Shown in pieces: positions 1 to 9,924 of a stretch of 64,000 nucleotides of DNA. Position 1 is the stretch's first letter. Every line of letters starts with the position of its first letter. The notes below the pieces were generated by a model, which was not told where the DNA came from, ran no database searches, and saw nothing but the letters and a program-made list of their open reading frames with translations. Source of the DNA: Acinetobacter calcoaceticus (GTDB lineage: Bacteria; Pseudomonadota; Gammaproteobacteria; Pseudomonadales; Moraxellaceae). The position numbers and the translations under genes were made by a program. Where the stretch lies: the NCBI RefSeq assembly GCF_900520355.1, contig NZ_LS999521.1:3870115-3934114 (forward strand), in the 5' to 3' direction.

Positions 1-761
<761 letters not shown>

Positions 762-929
762 AAATTTTCCCCATTACTTTAAAAAAATCAGGGTTCCAAG
801 GTAAAAGATAAATATGATCAGGCTTAGGAGGTTGTGTTACAAAAGGTAAGTCTTTATTTTTATTATTCATCTACACCACAAGATAGTACCTCTCTTCATT
901 TATATTTCCCAACATTAGATTGTGTGAGA

Positions 930-1056
930 TGTCATCTACAACCTGCCCAAAATCTATAAATATATTGTTTTTGCAATAAATCAGATATATGCAGAAAGAG
1001 AACAGGTTTTGTAGATGACAAATGCATTTGGTTACTTTGGGCAAAACCAAAGTAAC
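930..1056. repeat. Two adjacent inverted repeats in intergenic DNA
   Basis: First pair: a 12-bp perfect match between 930-941 and 1009-1020 (TGTCATCTACAA and its complement), extended by a CCTG/CAGG match after a short offset. Second pair: GTTACTTTGG at 1031-1040 and its complement at 1047-1056, a 10-bp stem with a 6-nt loop. They lie between the small reverse ORFs and the 3' end of plc. They could be dispersed repeats or RNA stems. No transposase or target duplication is visible. Confidence 0.55.
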
Positions 1057-1158
1057 GAATTAGCTACTTCCACTGGATGAATAAATGATAAGACTCCGTC
1101 GTGCTAGCTAATTTAAAATAAATTATTAACCCAAAACTTCAGCTTAATCACTCATCCA

Positions 1159-3324
1159 TTACACTAAATAACCCATATATGGATCAGAAATTGAATCTTC
1201 TTGGGTTTCAATACGGCCAGCAAAGCGACGGCTAAAAGTAGTATCATCAGCTAATGTCACAGTGAAGTCGTACCAACCACCAAATTCAGACATATCCCAA
1301 ACCAGTTCTTTTTCAGAATGATCTGTTTCTATGGTCCATGTCTTATTTGCAAGATAAGCATTTGCTTTGACTGTCAGCTTGACTGACTTATTACCATCAT
1401 GACGCACTTTTAAATACAAATTCGCGTCACATTCTTCCACACACACTCTAATTTCCGGCAATGCTTGAGTCTGGTTAGCTTGGCTTAAATTACCTTTAAA
1501 AGCACGATGGGAACCATTTGGACCGAGTACCCACAAATCGTACTGCCCATTTGTAGCATTCCACACATCATCAAGCTGTTTACCCGCTTCAACCATATAA
1601 CGGCGTGGAATCGCTGTAAGATCTAATCGGTTATACACATGGAAAACCGCTGCCTGTTTACCTGTATTTGAAAACATCAGCTTTACTGTCTTTTGTGCTG
1701 CATCAACTTTAGCACTGGTATGCAAAATATAAGGCAAAGCACGTGAAGGTCTAATGCCCATTTCCTGCTGTGCAAATTGTTGCTGGCTTGGAACCGGAAC
1801 TTGTGGCAATAAAGCTTGAGCAACACGAATAGCATCGGCTTCTGCTTTTGTTTTCTTACCTACTAACTCATTTACAGGCAAAAGGTTCGGAGTTTTAAAA
1901 TCAAAAGCTGTAGTTAAATCGCCACACACGGCACGGCGATATGGGCTGATATTCGGCTCTTGCACACCAAAACGTTTTTCTAAGAACTGTAAAATAGAAG
2001 TATGGTCAAAGACTTGAGAGTTTACCCAGCCACCACGGCTCCACGGTGAAATCACATACATTGGAACGCGTACACCCGGTCCATAAACACGTCCATCTGT
2101 TGCGGGTTGAGATTTTGCTGTAGCGACTGCTGGATGAGTAAAGTACTCATAAGACACTTGTTGATCACTTAAAGTCGTTTTCCCCTGAACTACACCTTTT
2201 TCATCTTTAGATGGTGCACTTGGTGAAGGAATATGGTCAAAGAAACCATCATTCTCATCAAAGTTCACTAATAAAACCGTCTGACTCCAAACTTGAGGGT
2301 TTTCAGTTAAAGCATTTAATACTTCCTGAATATACCAAGCACCCTGTACAGGACTAGATGGTCCTGGATGTTCACTGTAGGTCGCAGGAGCGACTAACCA
2401 ACTGACTTGCGGTAATTTACCTTGAGCGATATCTGTTTTAAAAGTTCCTAAAAAACCACCATCCGGCATGGTATTGGCAATACCCTTATAAAGTGGCTGT
2501 GTTGCATCAATCTTTTCATCGTATGCAGGACAAACGAGAGCATCATTACTTACAGGTTGCCCTGACTGCTCATTAGCACGGCGGTACTGTTTGAAACCTG
2601 CTAGAGGATTGTCGGTAAAGTTATCAGGCATATTTTGATAGATTTTCCAGCTAACACCAGCCTGTTGTAAGCGCTCAGGATAAGTCGTCCATTCATAACC
2701 CTCATTTGAAGGACCAATACCATCAAACTCATTTACGACACTGGCAACACCTGCACCTGTAGGACCATTGGTTCCAGTCCAGATAAATTTACGGTTTGGA
2801 TTGGTACCGGCATGCATCGCACAGTGGTAAGCATCACAAATCGTAAACGCGTTAGCTAATGCAAACTGATATTCCACTTCCTGCTTTTTGTAGTACCCCA
2901 TCGATTGCGGCTTTTTATGCGCCACCCAATCGCTCATTCGCCCATTATCCCAAGCGGCTTGACCATCCGACCATGAATGAGGCGTACCTGAAACGCGCTG
3001 TGCATTTCCTAAGCGGCTATCCAAATGGTAAGGCAATATTTTATTTTTCTTAGCATCATATTGTTCCCAAACCTTTCGGCCTTCGGTCATTGGAATGGTA
3101 AAGCGGTCTCCAAAACCACGCACCCCTTTTAGTGTTCCGAAATAATTATCGAAAGAACGGTTTTCCTGAGTCAGAATCACGATGTGTTTAACATCTTGAA
3201 TAGTTCCACTTTCAACTTTGGCATCAATTGCCAGCGCTTTTTGGATACTCAGCGGAAAACTCGCTAAAGCAGCTGTTCCAAACATAGTTTTTGTAGAATT
3301 TAAAAGAAATTCGCGACGATTCAT
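1159..3324 (-). CDS. plc: Phosphocholine-specific phospholipase C, Tat-exported
   Basis: 721 aa, of the bacterial non-haemolytic/haemolytic PLC family (phosphoesterase domain followed by C-terminal family-specific domains). It hydrolyses phosphatidylcholine and related lipids outside the cytoplasmic membrane and is a candidate virulence and nutrient-acquisition enzyme. Residues 1-33 form a twin-arginine signal (NRREFLL, then a hydrophobic stretch). The catalytic domain shows TQENRSFDNYFG near residue 53 and NFDENDGFFDH near 355. The last 200 residues are beta-rich C-terminal repeats typical of PlcH/PlcN. A small lipoprotein gene lies 21 bp upstream on the same strand. No frameshift. Acinetobacter genomes usually carry two paralogues; I cannot tell which this is beyond its nadC/rph neighbours. 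Confidence 0.93.
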   Translation of the reverse strand: MNRREFLLNSTKTMFGTAALASFPLSIQKALAIDAKVESGTIQDVKHIVILTQENRSFDNYFGTLKGVRGFGDRFTIPMTEGRKVWEQYDAKKNKILPYHLDSRLGNAQRVSGTPHSWSDGQAAWDNGRMSDWVAHKKPQSMGYYKKQEVEYQFALANAFTICDAYHCAMHAGTNPNRKFIWTGTNGPTGAGVASVVNEFDGIGPSNEGYEWTTYPERLQQAGVSWKIYQNMPDNFTDNPLAGFKQYRRANEQSGQPVSNDALVCPAYDEKIDATQPLYKGIANTMPDGGFLGTFKTDIAQGKLPQVSWLVAPATYSEHPGPSSPVQGAWYIQEVLNALTENPQVWSQTVLLVNFDENDGFFDHIPSPSAPSKDEKGVVQGKTTLSDQQVSYEYFTHPAVATAKSQPATDGRVYGPGVRVPMYVISPWSRGGWVNSQVFDHTSILQFLEKRFGVQEPNISPYRRAVCGDLTTAFDFKTPNLLPVNELVGKKTKAEADAIRVAQALLPQVPVPSQQQFAQQEMGIRPSRALPYILHTSAKVDAAQKTVKLMFSNTGKQAAVFHVYNRLDLTAIPRRYMVEAGKQLDDVWNATNGQYDLWVLGPNGSHRAFKGNLSQANQTQALPEIRVCVEECDANLYLKVRHDGNKSVKLTVKANAYLANKTWTIETDHSEKELVWDMSEFGGWYDFTVTLADDTTFSRRFAGRIETQEDSISDPYMGYLV

Positions 3325-3345
3325 TAGTTCTATCCTAAGTTCTTA

Positions 3346-3480
3346 TTATGGTGCACAGTGCATTTTGCAATTACTGGTCGGCGGTGTTGATGGCGATGAA
3401 TTGTCTGAGTCGTTATCATCGTTACAAGCACTGAGCATAAGTGCTAAAGAGGTAATTAGTAGAAGTGAAAGTTTTCGCAT
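3346..3480 (-). CDS. Small lipoprotein, 44 aa, upstream of plc
   Basis: ATG at 3480 starts MRKLSLLLITSLALMLSAC, a textbook lipoprotein signal with lipobox LSAC, leaving a mature peptide of about 26 residues that is Asp/Ser/Pro-rich and has two further cysteines near the end (Cys38 and Cys42). It ends 21 bp before plc on the same strand, so the two are probably cotranscribed. The ribosome-binding site is weak (TTTGGA). Function unknown; the position suggests, but does not show, a role alongside the secreted phospholipase. Confidence 0.7.
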   Translation of the reverse strand: MRKLSLLLITSLALMLSACNDDNDSDNSSPSTPPTSNCKMHCAP

Positions 3481-3571
3481 TGGTTTTTTCCAAACGGTTT
3501 AAATGCGAACTACTAATAAAGCCTAAAAGTGACAGGCAAGTGATGTTTTTATGTCGATTTGATGAAGGCAT

Positions 3572-3601
3572 AAAAAAACGCACCCGAAGATGCGTTTTTT
3601 A
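3572..3601 (-). terminator. Intrinsic terminator of rph
   Basis: On the minus strand the stem is AAACGCATC with a TTCG tetraloop and complement (two G-T pairs), followed by a run of T. It lies 12 bp past the rph stop and before the lipoprotein-plc unit. Confidence 0.85.
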
Positions 3602-3613
3602 GAAAGTTTAAAA

Positions 3614-4330
3614 TTACCAGCCTAAAGCTTCTTGTTGCTTTTTAACTAGCTCGGCAATTCCCTTTTCTGCCATTTCTAACATGTCATTGCTTTGTGCACG
3701 AGTAAATGGTTTATCTTCAGCTGTACCTTGAATTTCAATAAATTCGCCAGTTTGTGTCATTACTACGTTTAAGTCAGTTTGACAGTTCGAATCTTCTTCA
3801 TAACAAAGATCAAGTAATACTTCGTCTTGATACATACCCACAGAAATTGCAGCAACTAATCCTTTAAGCGGATCATGCTTAATTTTCTTTTGAGATAACA
3901 AAATATTCATAGCATCAACCAATGCTACAGCCGCACCAGTAATTGCTGCCGTACGTGTACCACCATCTGCCTGAATCACATCACAGTCGATGGTAATCGT
4001 GTTTTCGCCAAGCTTTTTCAAATCGACCATAGCACGTAAGCTACGACCAATCAGGCGCTGGATTTCCTGTGTCCGACCCGACTGTTTACCACGCGCTGCT
4101 TCACGGTCACAACGTGAGTGTGTTGAGCGCGGTAACATGCCATATTCAGCAGTGACCCAGCCCTGTCCTTTTCCTTTTAAAAACCGTGGAACCGAATTAT
4201 CGATACTTGCAGTACAAAGGACTTTGGTGTGACCAAACTCAACCAGAACTGAACCTTCTGCGTAACGGGTATAGTTACGTGTGATTTTTACTTCACGTAA
4301 CTGGTCTAATTCACGTTGGTCAATACGCAT
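3614..4330 (-). CDS. rph: Ribonuclease PH
   Basis: 238 aa, full family length. Phosphorolytic 3'-5' exoribonuclease that trims tRNA 3' ends and helps degrade structured RNA, active as a hexamer. Visible landmarks: the N-terminal [14 protein letters not shown] segment, the [17 protein letters not shown] block near residue 57, the [19 protein letters not shown] motif near 83-101, and [18 protein letters not shown] near 114-131. It is transcribed alone, bounded by the terminator at 3572-3601 downstream. Identification is secure. Confidence 0.97.
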   Translation of the reverse strand: MRIDQRELDQLREVKITRNYTRYAEGSVLVEFGHTKVLCTASIDNSVPRFLKGKGQGWVTAEYGMLPRSTHSRCDREAARGKQSGRTQEIQRLIGRSLRAMVDLKKLGENTITIDCDVIQADGGTRTAAITGAAVALVDAMNILLSQKKIKHDPLKGLVAAISVGMYQDEVLLDLCYEEDSNCQTDLNVVMTQTGEFIEIQGTAEDKPFTRAQSNDMLEMAEKGIAELVKKQQEALGW

Positions 4331-4448
4331 AATCCTTCCTAACTTCTCTTAAATACAAATCTGGGCATAGTATAGCAAAGGATTTTGACAGGTTGAGTTT
4401 ATTCCCTACTTTCAAATGTAAGTCTGCACTTTTAATGACTCAAAAATA

Positions 4449-4476
4449 AAAATAGCCCCTTAAAAGGAGCTATTTG
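4449..4476 (-). terminator. Intrinsic terminator after the desaturase gene
   Basis: Inverted repeat (AAATAGC with GCTATTT, then CCTT with AAGG around an AAAA loop) followed on the minus strand by TTTTATTTTT. It lies about 30 bp past the desaturase stop. Confidence 0.75.
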
Positions 4477-4504
4477 GAATGTCTTAAATAATGATCTATT
4501 TTTA

Positions 4505-5668
4505 TTAAGCAGCTTTGCCAAACATGCCCTTCACCGCCTCAACAAAAGTCCGCTTGGTCGCCACCAAACGATCAACCATATTATCAGGCAAAGAGTGAAC
4601 AGCCAGACGTTTATACACACTCACAATCTGAGATCCAAAGGGCGCGGTATTGTACTGTTGACCAAACTCTGCACAGACTTCACGTACTTTAGGTGCCATC
4701 TCTTGATAGCGGTTGGCAGGTACATCAGGAAACAAGTGATGTTCAATTTGATGACTCAAGTTACCACTCAAGAAATGCATGATTTTACCGCCAGTAAAGT
4801 TTGCTGAACCACGAATCTGACGCAAGTACCACTCTGCTTTGGTTTCATTATCAATATTGTCAGTGATAATTTCAGAGTCTTCTGTGAAATGACCACAATA
4901 AATCACGGTCGATGCCCAGTAGTTACGGATCAAGTTAGCAAAAAAGTTACCAGCCAATACTGGCAAGAACATTGGTCCTGCAATGAGTGGGAACAGCACA
5001 TAATCTTTACCAAACTGACGTAGCATTTTTTTACGTAGATTTTTAGATTCTACATACACTTCTTTCCAAGTTTTGGTGCCATCAAATAACACTTTTTCCA
5101 TCTCTAGACGTTGCAAAGCTAATAGCCATTCAAAACCCGTTGACAATACAAAACCCATTGGCACGTTGAATAAAAAACGAGGTTCCCACTTTTGCTCACG
5201 GCTCATGCGCATCACACCATAACCGCTAATATCATGATCCATGCCAAACACATTGGTATAGGTATGATGCTTATAGTTATGGGTATATTTCCAGTCTTCA
5301 CCCGTACACACCGTATCCCAGTCATAGGTTGCACCGTTAAGTGCCGGATCATTTAACCAGTCAAACTGACCATGCATCACATTATGACCGAGTTCCATGT
5401 TTTCAACGATTTTAGATATGCCTAGCATAGCCGTACCCAACAACCATACTGGTGGAATCCAACCACCAAACATCAACATGCCACGTGATGCAATTTCGGT
5501 ATAGCGTACAAAATTACGTACTTTGTAAATATATTTTGAATCTTCTTCCCCGAGATCTTTCATCACTTCAAGACGAATTTCTTCAATACGTCTACCAAAA
5601 GCTTCTGTTTGCTCTGGGGTTAAATGTGCCGATTTCGATGCTGCTTTAAGTTCCGCTGCCATATTCAT
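4505..5668 (-). CDS. Membrane fatty-acid desaturase (DesC-like)
   Basis: 387 aa integral-membrane acyl desaturase with a di-iron centre. The three histidine clusters are present: HNVMH near residue 114, HNYKHHTYTN near 149, and HQIEHHLFP near 308. Hydrophobic helices around 70-105 and 205-245 form the membrane scaffold. It introduces cis double bonds into acyl chains using electrons from the reductase encoded just upstream (33-bp gap, same operon). The arrangement desaturase / reductase / divergent TetR regulator matches the Pseudomonas desC-desB-desT locus. Expression should be controlled by the operator array at 6760-6834. The exact acyl substrate (CoA or lipid) is not visible. Confidence 0.92.
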   Translation of the reverse strand: MNMAAELKAASKSAHLTPEQTEAFGRRIEEIRLEVMKDLGEEDSKYIYKVRNFVRYTEIASRGMLMFGGWIPPVWLLGTAMLGISKIVENMELGHNVMHGQFDWLNDPALNGATYDWDTVCTGEDWKYTHNYKHHTYTNVFGMDHDISGYGVMRMSREQKWEPRFLFNVPMGFVLSTGFEWLLALQRLEMEKVLFDGTKTWKEVYVESKNLRKKMLRQFGKDYVLFPLIAGPMFLPVLAGNFFANLIRNYWASTVIYCGHFTEDSEIITDNIDNETKAEWYLRQIRGSANFTGGKIMHFLSGNLSHQIEHHLFPDVPANRYQEMAPKVREVCAEFGQQYNTAPFGSQIVSVYKRLAVHSLPDNMVDRLVATKRTFVEAVKGMFGKAA

Positions 5669-5701
5669 AAGGGTATCCTCAAATCTCTTTTATGTTTGTT
5701 T

Positions 5702-6727
5702 TTATAGATCAATCGTGACTGGGCTAAGGGCTTGGTTCACACATAACTTAATTGCACGATTGGGTTGATCGTCAATTTCACCTGTTAAGATATTCTGGGT
5801 GATACCACTGACCTTAGTACACGTACATTGGTTGCATACACCCATACGGCAACCATGCTGTGGACGTAAACCAGCTTGCTCTGCACTGCTTAATAACGTT
5901 GTCGTGGCAAGAAAGTTTTGTTGCGAACGACGGAATATGATTGGTTGTGCTTCATTAGATTGTTCGATTTGAACAGGCATGAAAAACTCTTGATGGAAGT
6001 TTTCCAACACATCATGTTGCTTATAAATATCTTGTGCCTGACGCATCATGCCGTGGTGTCCACACACGTACGTTGCAGTCTGCGCGTAATCAGGAACCAA
6101 CTTTTGCAATAGGTCTTCAGTTAAATGCTGCTTTTGTGCAGTGGTATTAAAAAAATGATATTTAAGCTGTGGATACTGCTCTGCCAAAGCTTTTAATTCA
6201 GCATGGAAAACTTCAGCACGGTTGAAATAAATCACGTGAATCTGTTCAAGCTGCTGTTTCAACGCTTGCTGCAATAATGAATAAATCGCAGTAATTCCAC
6301 TGCCTGAAGCAATTAAAATAGCTGGCTGTTGACCTGAATGTAGTGTGAATTCACCTTGTGGCTGTGAAATTGTAACACTCTCACCAACATGTAACAGCTG
6401 AGCTGCACTAGACACTAAGCCCTGTACTTTAATGCCTAAAGAGATCTCGCCTTCACTCGTCACTTCAATAATTGAATAACTACGCTGTTGGTAAACTCCA
6501 TCTATAAGTAGAGTTAATAAAATACTTTGCCCAGCACGTACCTGTTCGAATTCGAAATTACGATTCGGTTTAAGCTTAATGAGCACCATATCGGTATGAA
6601 GAGACTGAACTGCGGTAACTTTGGCAAGTACTCGTTTCCAAGCCCAAGTCACGTTAATTTTCTGCAAAACAAAATCAACGAAATCTTCTCGAACCCAATG
6701 TGGCTGATAATTAAGTGTTGCGTTCAT
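5702..6727 (-). CDS. Ferredoxin-NAD(P)H reductase, desaturase partner (DesB-like)
   Basis: 341 aa. Order: FAD-binding ferredoxin-reductase domain with the RSYSI flavin motif near 79, an NAD(P)-binding domain with ASGSGITAIYSLL near 140 and YVCGHHGMM near 220, and a C-terminal plant-type 2Fe-2S ferredoxin with CRMGVCNQCTC near 293-303 and a final cysteine near 328. It passes electrons from NAD(P)H to the membrane desaturase encoded 33 bp downstream. It is the first gene of the two-gene operon; its start lies 32 bp from the nearest TetR-type operator box. Confidence 0.92.
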   Translation of the reverse strand: MNATLNYQPHWVREDFVDFVLQKINVTWAWKRVLAKVTAVQSLHTDMVLIKLKPNRNFEFEQVRAGQSILLTLLIDGVYQQRSYSIIEVTSEGEISLGIKVQGLVSSAAQLLHVGESVTISQPQGEFTLHSGQQPAILIASGSGITAIYSLLQQALKQQLEQIHVIYFNRAEVFHAELKALAEQYPQLKYHFFNTTAQKQHLTEDLLQKLVPDYAQTATYVCGHHGMMRQAQDIYKQHDVLENFHQEFFMPVQIEQSNEAQPIIFRRSQQNFLATTTLLSSAEQAGLRPQHGCRMGVCNQCTCTKVSGITQNILTGEIDDQPNRAIKLCVNQALSPVTIDL

Positions 6728-6759
6728 ACGTTCCTCTTTTGTATCTGGCTATTTATTTG

Positions 6760-6834
6760 AGTGAACACATGTTCGTATAGTGAACATATGTACACTATAT
6801 TTATAACTGTTCACTCAGTCAACACTTGTTCACT
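6760..6834. promoter_or_regulatory. DesT-type operator array, four boxes at 19-bp steps
   Basis: Between the divergent reductase and TetR genes lie 18-bp palindromic boxes at 6760-6777 (AGTGAACACATGTTCGTA), 6779-6796 (AGTGAACATATGTACACT) and 6817-6834 (AGTCAACACTTGTTCACT). A fourth box at 6798-6815 is degenerate on the left but keeps the whole right half TGTTCACT. All starts are exactly 19 bp apart. The box resembles the palindrome bound by Pseudomonas DesT, so acyl-CoA-responsive repression of the desaturase operon and autoregulation are expected. Confidence 0.8.
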
Positions 6835-6900
6835 ATTTTTTTTATGAAAGTTTGCTCTTTTTTGTTAGACTCTGGCTCACAGTTTAAATAGGCTCTTTTA

Positions 6901-7539
6901 ATGTCGATACGGGATGAACGAAAACAGCAAAGTCGTCAGGCACTTCTCGATGCAGCCTTGCATCTGAGCACGTCTGGGCGTTCGTTCAGTAGTATCAGTT
7001 TGCGTGAAGTTGCACGTGAAGTTGGTTTAGTACCGACAGCGTTCTATCGTCATTTTCAAGACATGGATGAACTTGGTAAAGAACTGGTTGATCAAGTCGC
7101 ACTACACTTAAAAAGTGTTTTACATCAATTGGGCCAAAGTTATTTACAACATAAATCTACGAAAACTCAGACCAGCATTGAGCTATTTGTTCAGGCGGTA
7201 AATCATAGCCCTAAGCAGTGGCAATTTATGATTTCCGAACGTTGGGGAGGTTCAGAAACAGTTCGTGCAGCAATTGCACGAGAAATCGAATTTCTGATTG
7301 AAGATTTAACAACCGATCTTACGAAACTCGAAAATTTCAAACATATTCAACAGCCTAAAGACTTAAATGTCTTATCTACAATTTTGACCAACATGTCATT
7401 TACATGGGCAATGACGTGGCTCAATCTATCTAAACAATATCAAGACGAGCAGCTCAAACAGCAACAAACCGCCTTTATCGAAAATGCCTCTACACAAGTT
7501 CGCTTACTCTTTAGAGGGATTGCAAACTGGGAACGGTAG
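6901..7539 (+). CDS. TetR-family regulator, DesT/FabR-like
   Basis: 212 aa. The N-terminal helix-turn-helix reads SISLREVAREVGLVPTAFYRHF (about residues 32-53), the DesT/FabR signature, followed by an all-helical ligand domain. Predicted to sense unsaturated versus saturated acyl-CoA and to repress the divergent desaturase-reductase operon through the boxes at 6760-6834. Its own promoter should be covered by the same boxes. Function is inferred from family and locus organisation. Confidence 0.88.
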   Translation: MSIRDERKQQSRQALLDAALHLSTSGRSFSSISLREVAREVGLVPTAFYRHFQDMDELGKELVDQVALHLKSVLHQLGQSYLQHKSTKTQTSIELFVQAVNHSPKQWQFMISERWGGSETVRAAIAREIEFLIEDLTTDLTKLENFKHIQQPKDLNVLSTILTNMSFTWAMTWLNLSKQYQDEQLKQQQTAFIENASTQVRLLFRGIANWER

Positions 7540-7677
7540 AAGCGGCAAATGACAAAAAACAGGTTATGTGGTAATACGTAAAGAGAGAAAGAAAAAGGCT
7601 AAAAATTTCGAGAAAAGTCTTTTTCTTTTTTACAGGAAGTAAATTATTAGTTAGGCCAAACTGGTGTAGGAATACCT

Positions 7678-8319
7678 ATGAATCTTGATCGTCATACACA
7701 GTTTTTGATGCGCAAAGAAAAAATCCTAAGCGTGGCAGAAAAGTTGTTACTAGAAAACAATCAGGAAATTACTCTAGATGAGTTAGTGGCCGAGCTAGAT
7801 ATTGCTAAAGGCACCCTTTATAAGCATTTTAGAAGCAAAAATGAGCTTCTACTTGAGCTAATTATTCAAAATGAAAAGCAAATTTTAGAAATTTCTAAAA
7901 AATATAATACTGATTTCAAAGAATATGCTCCTCATTACATGCTTCATCATTTGCTCACACCTGGAAAAACAATTCTATTGCATCAACTTGAAGAAAGTCT
8001 GACGATGACAGAGTCTAAGTTGAAGCATCTTTTCGAAGAACTTTATGAAATCCGCCAACAGCGTATTTTAGCTATTAAGGATATTACTGAAAATTATTTA
8101 AAATCATTAAATTATGATATGTCGATTCGTGACTATTTGTCTTATATCTGGTCACTGACTTATGGCGCATCACTGCTTTTAAATTCTACTTACTATCAAC
8201 GCTCGATTGGTTCTCGCCAAAAACTCATTAATCTATATATTAACCAAGCTTTATCCCTACCTACACAAACCGCTAATTTTGATGTTTTAAATTTTCAAAT
8301 TGATGATGAAAACCAGTAA
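7678..8319 (+). CDS. TetR-family transcriptional regulator
   Basis: 213 aa. HTH near residues 30-52 (ITLDELVAELDIAKGTLYKHFRSKNEL), then a helical effector domain without a motif I can assign. It stands alone, 138 bp after the desaturase regulator, and ends before the convergent dsbA gene with a shared hairpin terminator. More AT-rich than its neighbours. Ligand and targets cannot be inferred. Confidence 0.85.
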   Translation: MNLDRHTQFLMRKEKILSVAEKLLLENNQEITLDELVAELDIAKGTLYKHFRSKNELLLELIIQNEKQILEISKKYNTDFKEYAPHYMLHHLLTPGKTILLHQLEESLTMTESKLKHLFEELYEIRQQRILAIKDITENYLKSLNYDMSIRDYLSYIWSLTYGASLLLNSTYYQRSIGSRQKLINLYINQALSLPTQTANFDVLNFQIDDENQ

Positions 8320-8364
8320 AATTAATTGAAATATTTTGTGATAATTAACGATAAATTAAATATA

Positions 8365-8392
8365 AAAATGGGCTTCAAATGAAGCCCATTTT
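8365..8392. terminator. Bidirectional terminator between TetR and dsbA
   Basis: AAAATGGGCTTC and its complement around a 4-nt loop, with T-rich flank on the plus side; it sits between convergent genes. Confidence 0.85.
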
Positions 8393-8412
8393 TGAAGTAA
8401 AGCCTAAACAAC

Positions 8413-9030
8413 TTATTTGGCTTTACGTTCTTTCTCAATTAAATAATTAAGAACTTGAGTGACTTTACCATCTTCACCCTGCACAACATATTTACCATTT
8501 ACCACTACAGCAGGTACGCCTGTTAATTGGTACTGCTGAGCAAGTTTATTTGACTCGGCAACTTTTGCAGTCACAGCAAATGAGTTGTAAGTGCTATTAA
8601 ATTTCTGTTCAGGCACGCCATAACGAGTGAAGAACTTCGCAGCAGAAGCCTGGTCAAAAATTTGCTGCCCGTTCACCATAATCGCATGGAACAATGGTAA
8701 ATGCGTGCGCTTACGTACACCTAGTGCCTCAGATGTATAATATGTACGCGCCCCTTGTTCCCACATTTTATTCATTGCAGCTGGTGTACGTACAAAACGT
8801 ACATCTTTAGGAATCTGTTTTAACCACGTTTGCATATGCGGTTCAAGTTTAAAACAGTGTGGGCATCCATACCAAAAGAATTCTCGAACCTCAATTTTCC
8901 CCGGAACTTCCACTTTGCCTGGATTGGCAATCACGGTGTAGTCTTTACCAGCAACAAAATCTGCTGCCATTGCACTACCCGATACGGCCATAATTGCTGC
9001 TGTCAAACCACCCAAAACCAAATTTTTCAT
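8413..9030 (-). CDS. dsbA: Thiol:disulfide interchange protein DsbA
   Basis: 205 aa periplasmic oxidase that introduces disulfide bonds into exported proteins. Signal peptide 1-22 ending AMA. Thioredoxin-like active site YGCPHCF (CPHC) near residue 55, a helical insertion, and the cis-proline loop TGVPAVVVNGKY near 169. Single-gene unit, divergent from ubiG. The CPHC dipeptide matches classical DsbA rather than DsbC or DsbG. Confidence 0.95.
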   Translation of the reverse strand: MKNLVLGGLTAAIMAVSGSAMAADFVAGKDYTVIANPGKVEVPGKIEVREFFWYGCPHCFKLEPHMQTWLKQIPKDVRFVRTPAAMNKMWEQGARTYYTSEALGVRKRTHLPLFHAIMVNGQQIFDQASAAKFFTRYGVPEQKFNSTYNSFAVTAKVAESNKLAQQYQLTGVPAVVVNGKYVVQGEDGKVTQVLNYLIEKERKAK

Positions 9031-9210
9031 TGTTACAGCTTTTCCTCTAAGTTGTTATGCATTAGCTTATGCCCTAAATATAAAACAAATATGCTAAATT
9101 CGTTTTGCTTCTGTGAAGTTTTTTATTGGGTTTATCGCTTTTTTCCCAATAATCGCTACACTAACGGCGAACTACATCCAAAAAGATAACTCAAGTTTAG
9201 AGGTAGCACC

Positions 9211-9924
9211 ATGTCGCAATTGAATGTTGATTTACAAGAAATCGCAAAATTTGAAGCACTTGCTGCCAAATGGTGGGATCAACATTCTGAATTTCGCCCA
9301 CTTCATCAAATTAATCCACTACGTTTAAACTGGATCGATGAACGTGTAGGCGGTCTTGCTGGTAAAAAAGTACTTGATGTCGGCTGTGGCGGCGGTATTT
9401 TGGCTGAGAGCATGGCACGTCGTGGGGCAGATGTACTGGGCATTGATATGGGTGAAGCACCGCTCGCTGTAGGGCGTTTACATGCTCAACAAGACAATGT
9501 TGAAAATATTGAATATCGCCAAATTCCTGTAGAAGAATTAGCGCAAGAACAAGCTGGCCAATACGATGTGGTGACTTGCATGGAAATGATGGAACACGTT
9601 CCAGATCCAGCGTCTATTGTAAGAGCGTGTCAGGCTTTGGTTAAACCGGGTGGACATGTGTTCTTTTCAACCATTAACCGTAACCCAAAATCTTATTTAT
9701 TTGCCATTATTGGTGCAGAATACGTATTACGCATGTTGCCAAAAGGCACTCACGATTATCATAAATTTATTCGCCCTTCTGAAATGGCGCATGACATTCG
9801 TAATGCAGGCCTTACTTTAAAAGAAATGACTGGACTGCATTACAACCCACTTACCAAGCATTACTGGTTAGCGCCCAATGTCGACGTTAACTATATGGTT
9901 CATACAATTAATACAGGTGCATGA
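9211..9924 (+). CDS. ubiG: Ubiquinone biosynthesis O-methyltransferase
   Basis: 237 aa class I SAM methyltransferase that carries out both O-methylations of ubiquinone synthesis. Motif I is [20 protein letters not shown] near residue 54; [11 protein letters not shown] follows near 125. The start is preceded by TAGAGGTAGC. The stop overlaps the next gene's ATG (ATGA at 9921-9924), showing translational coupling. The ubiG-phosphatase-SDR order is the same as in Pseudomonas. Confidence 0.96.
   Translation: MSQLNVDLQEIAKFEALAAKWWDQHSEFRPLHQINPLRLNWIDERVGGLAGKKVLDVGCGGGILAESMARRGADVLGIDMGEAPLAVGRLHAQQDNVENIEYRQIPVEELAQEQAGQYDVVTCMEMMEHVPDPASIVRACQALVKPGGHVFFSTINRNPKSYLFAIIGAEYVLRMLPKGTHDYHKFIRPSEMAHDIRNAGLTLKEMTGLHYNPLTKHYWLAPNVDVNYMVHTINTGA

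Noticed and set aside
1159..3324. Signs of horizontal transfer around plc
   Set aside because: No tRNA junction, transposase or direct repeats; composition resembles neighbours.
3218..3502. 94-codon plus-strand ORF
   Set aside because: Antisense to the plc signal region and to the small lipoprotein gene, which has a lipobox and fits the operon.
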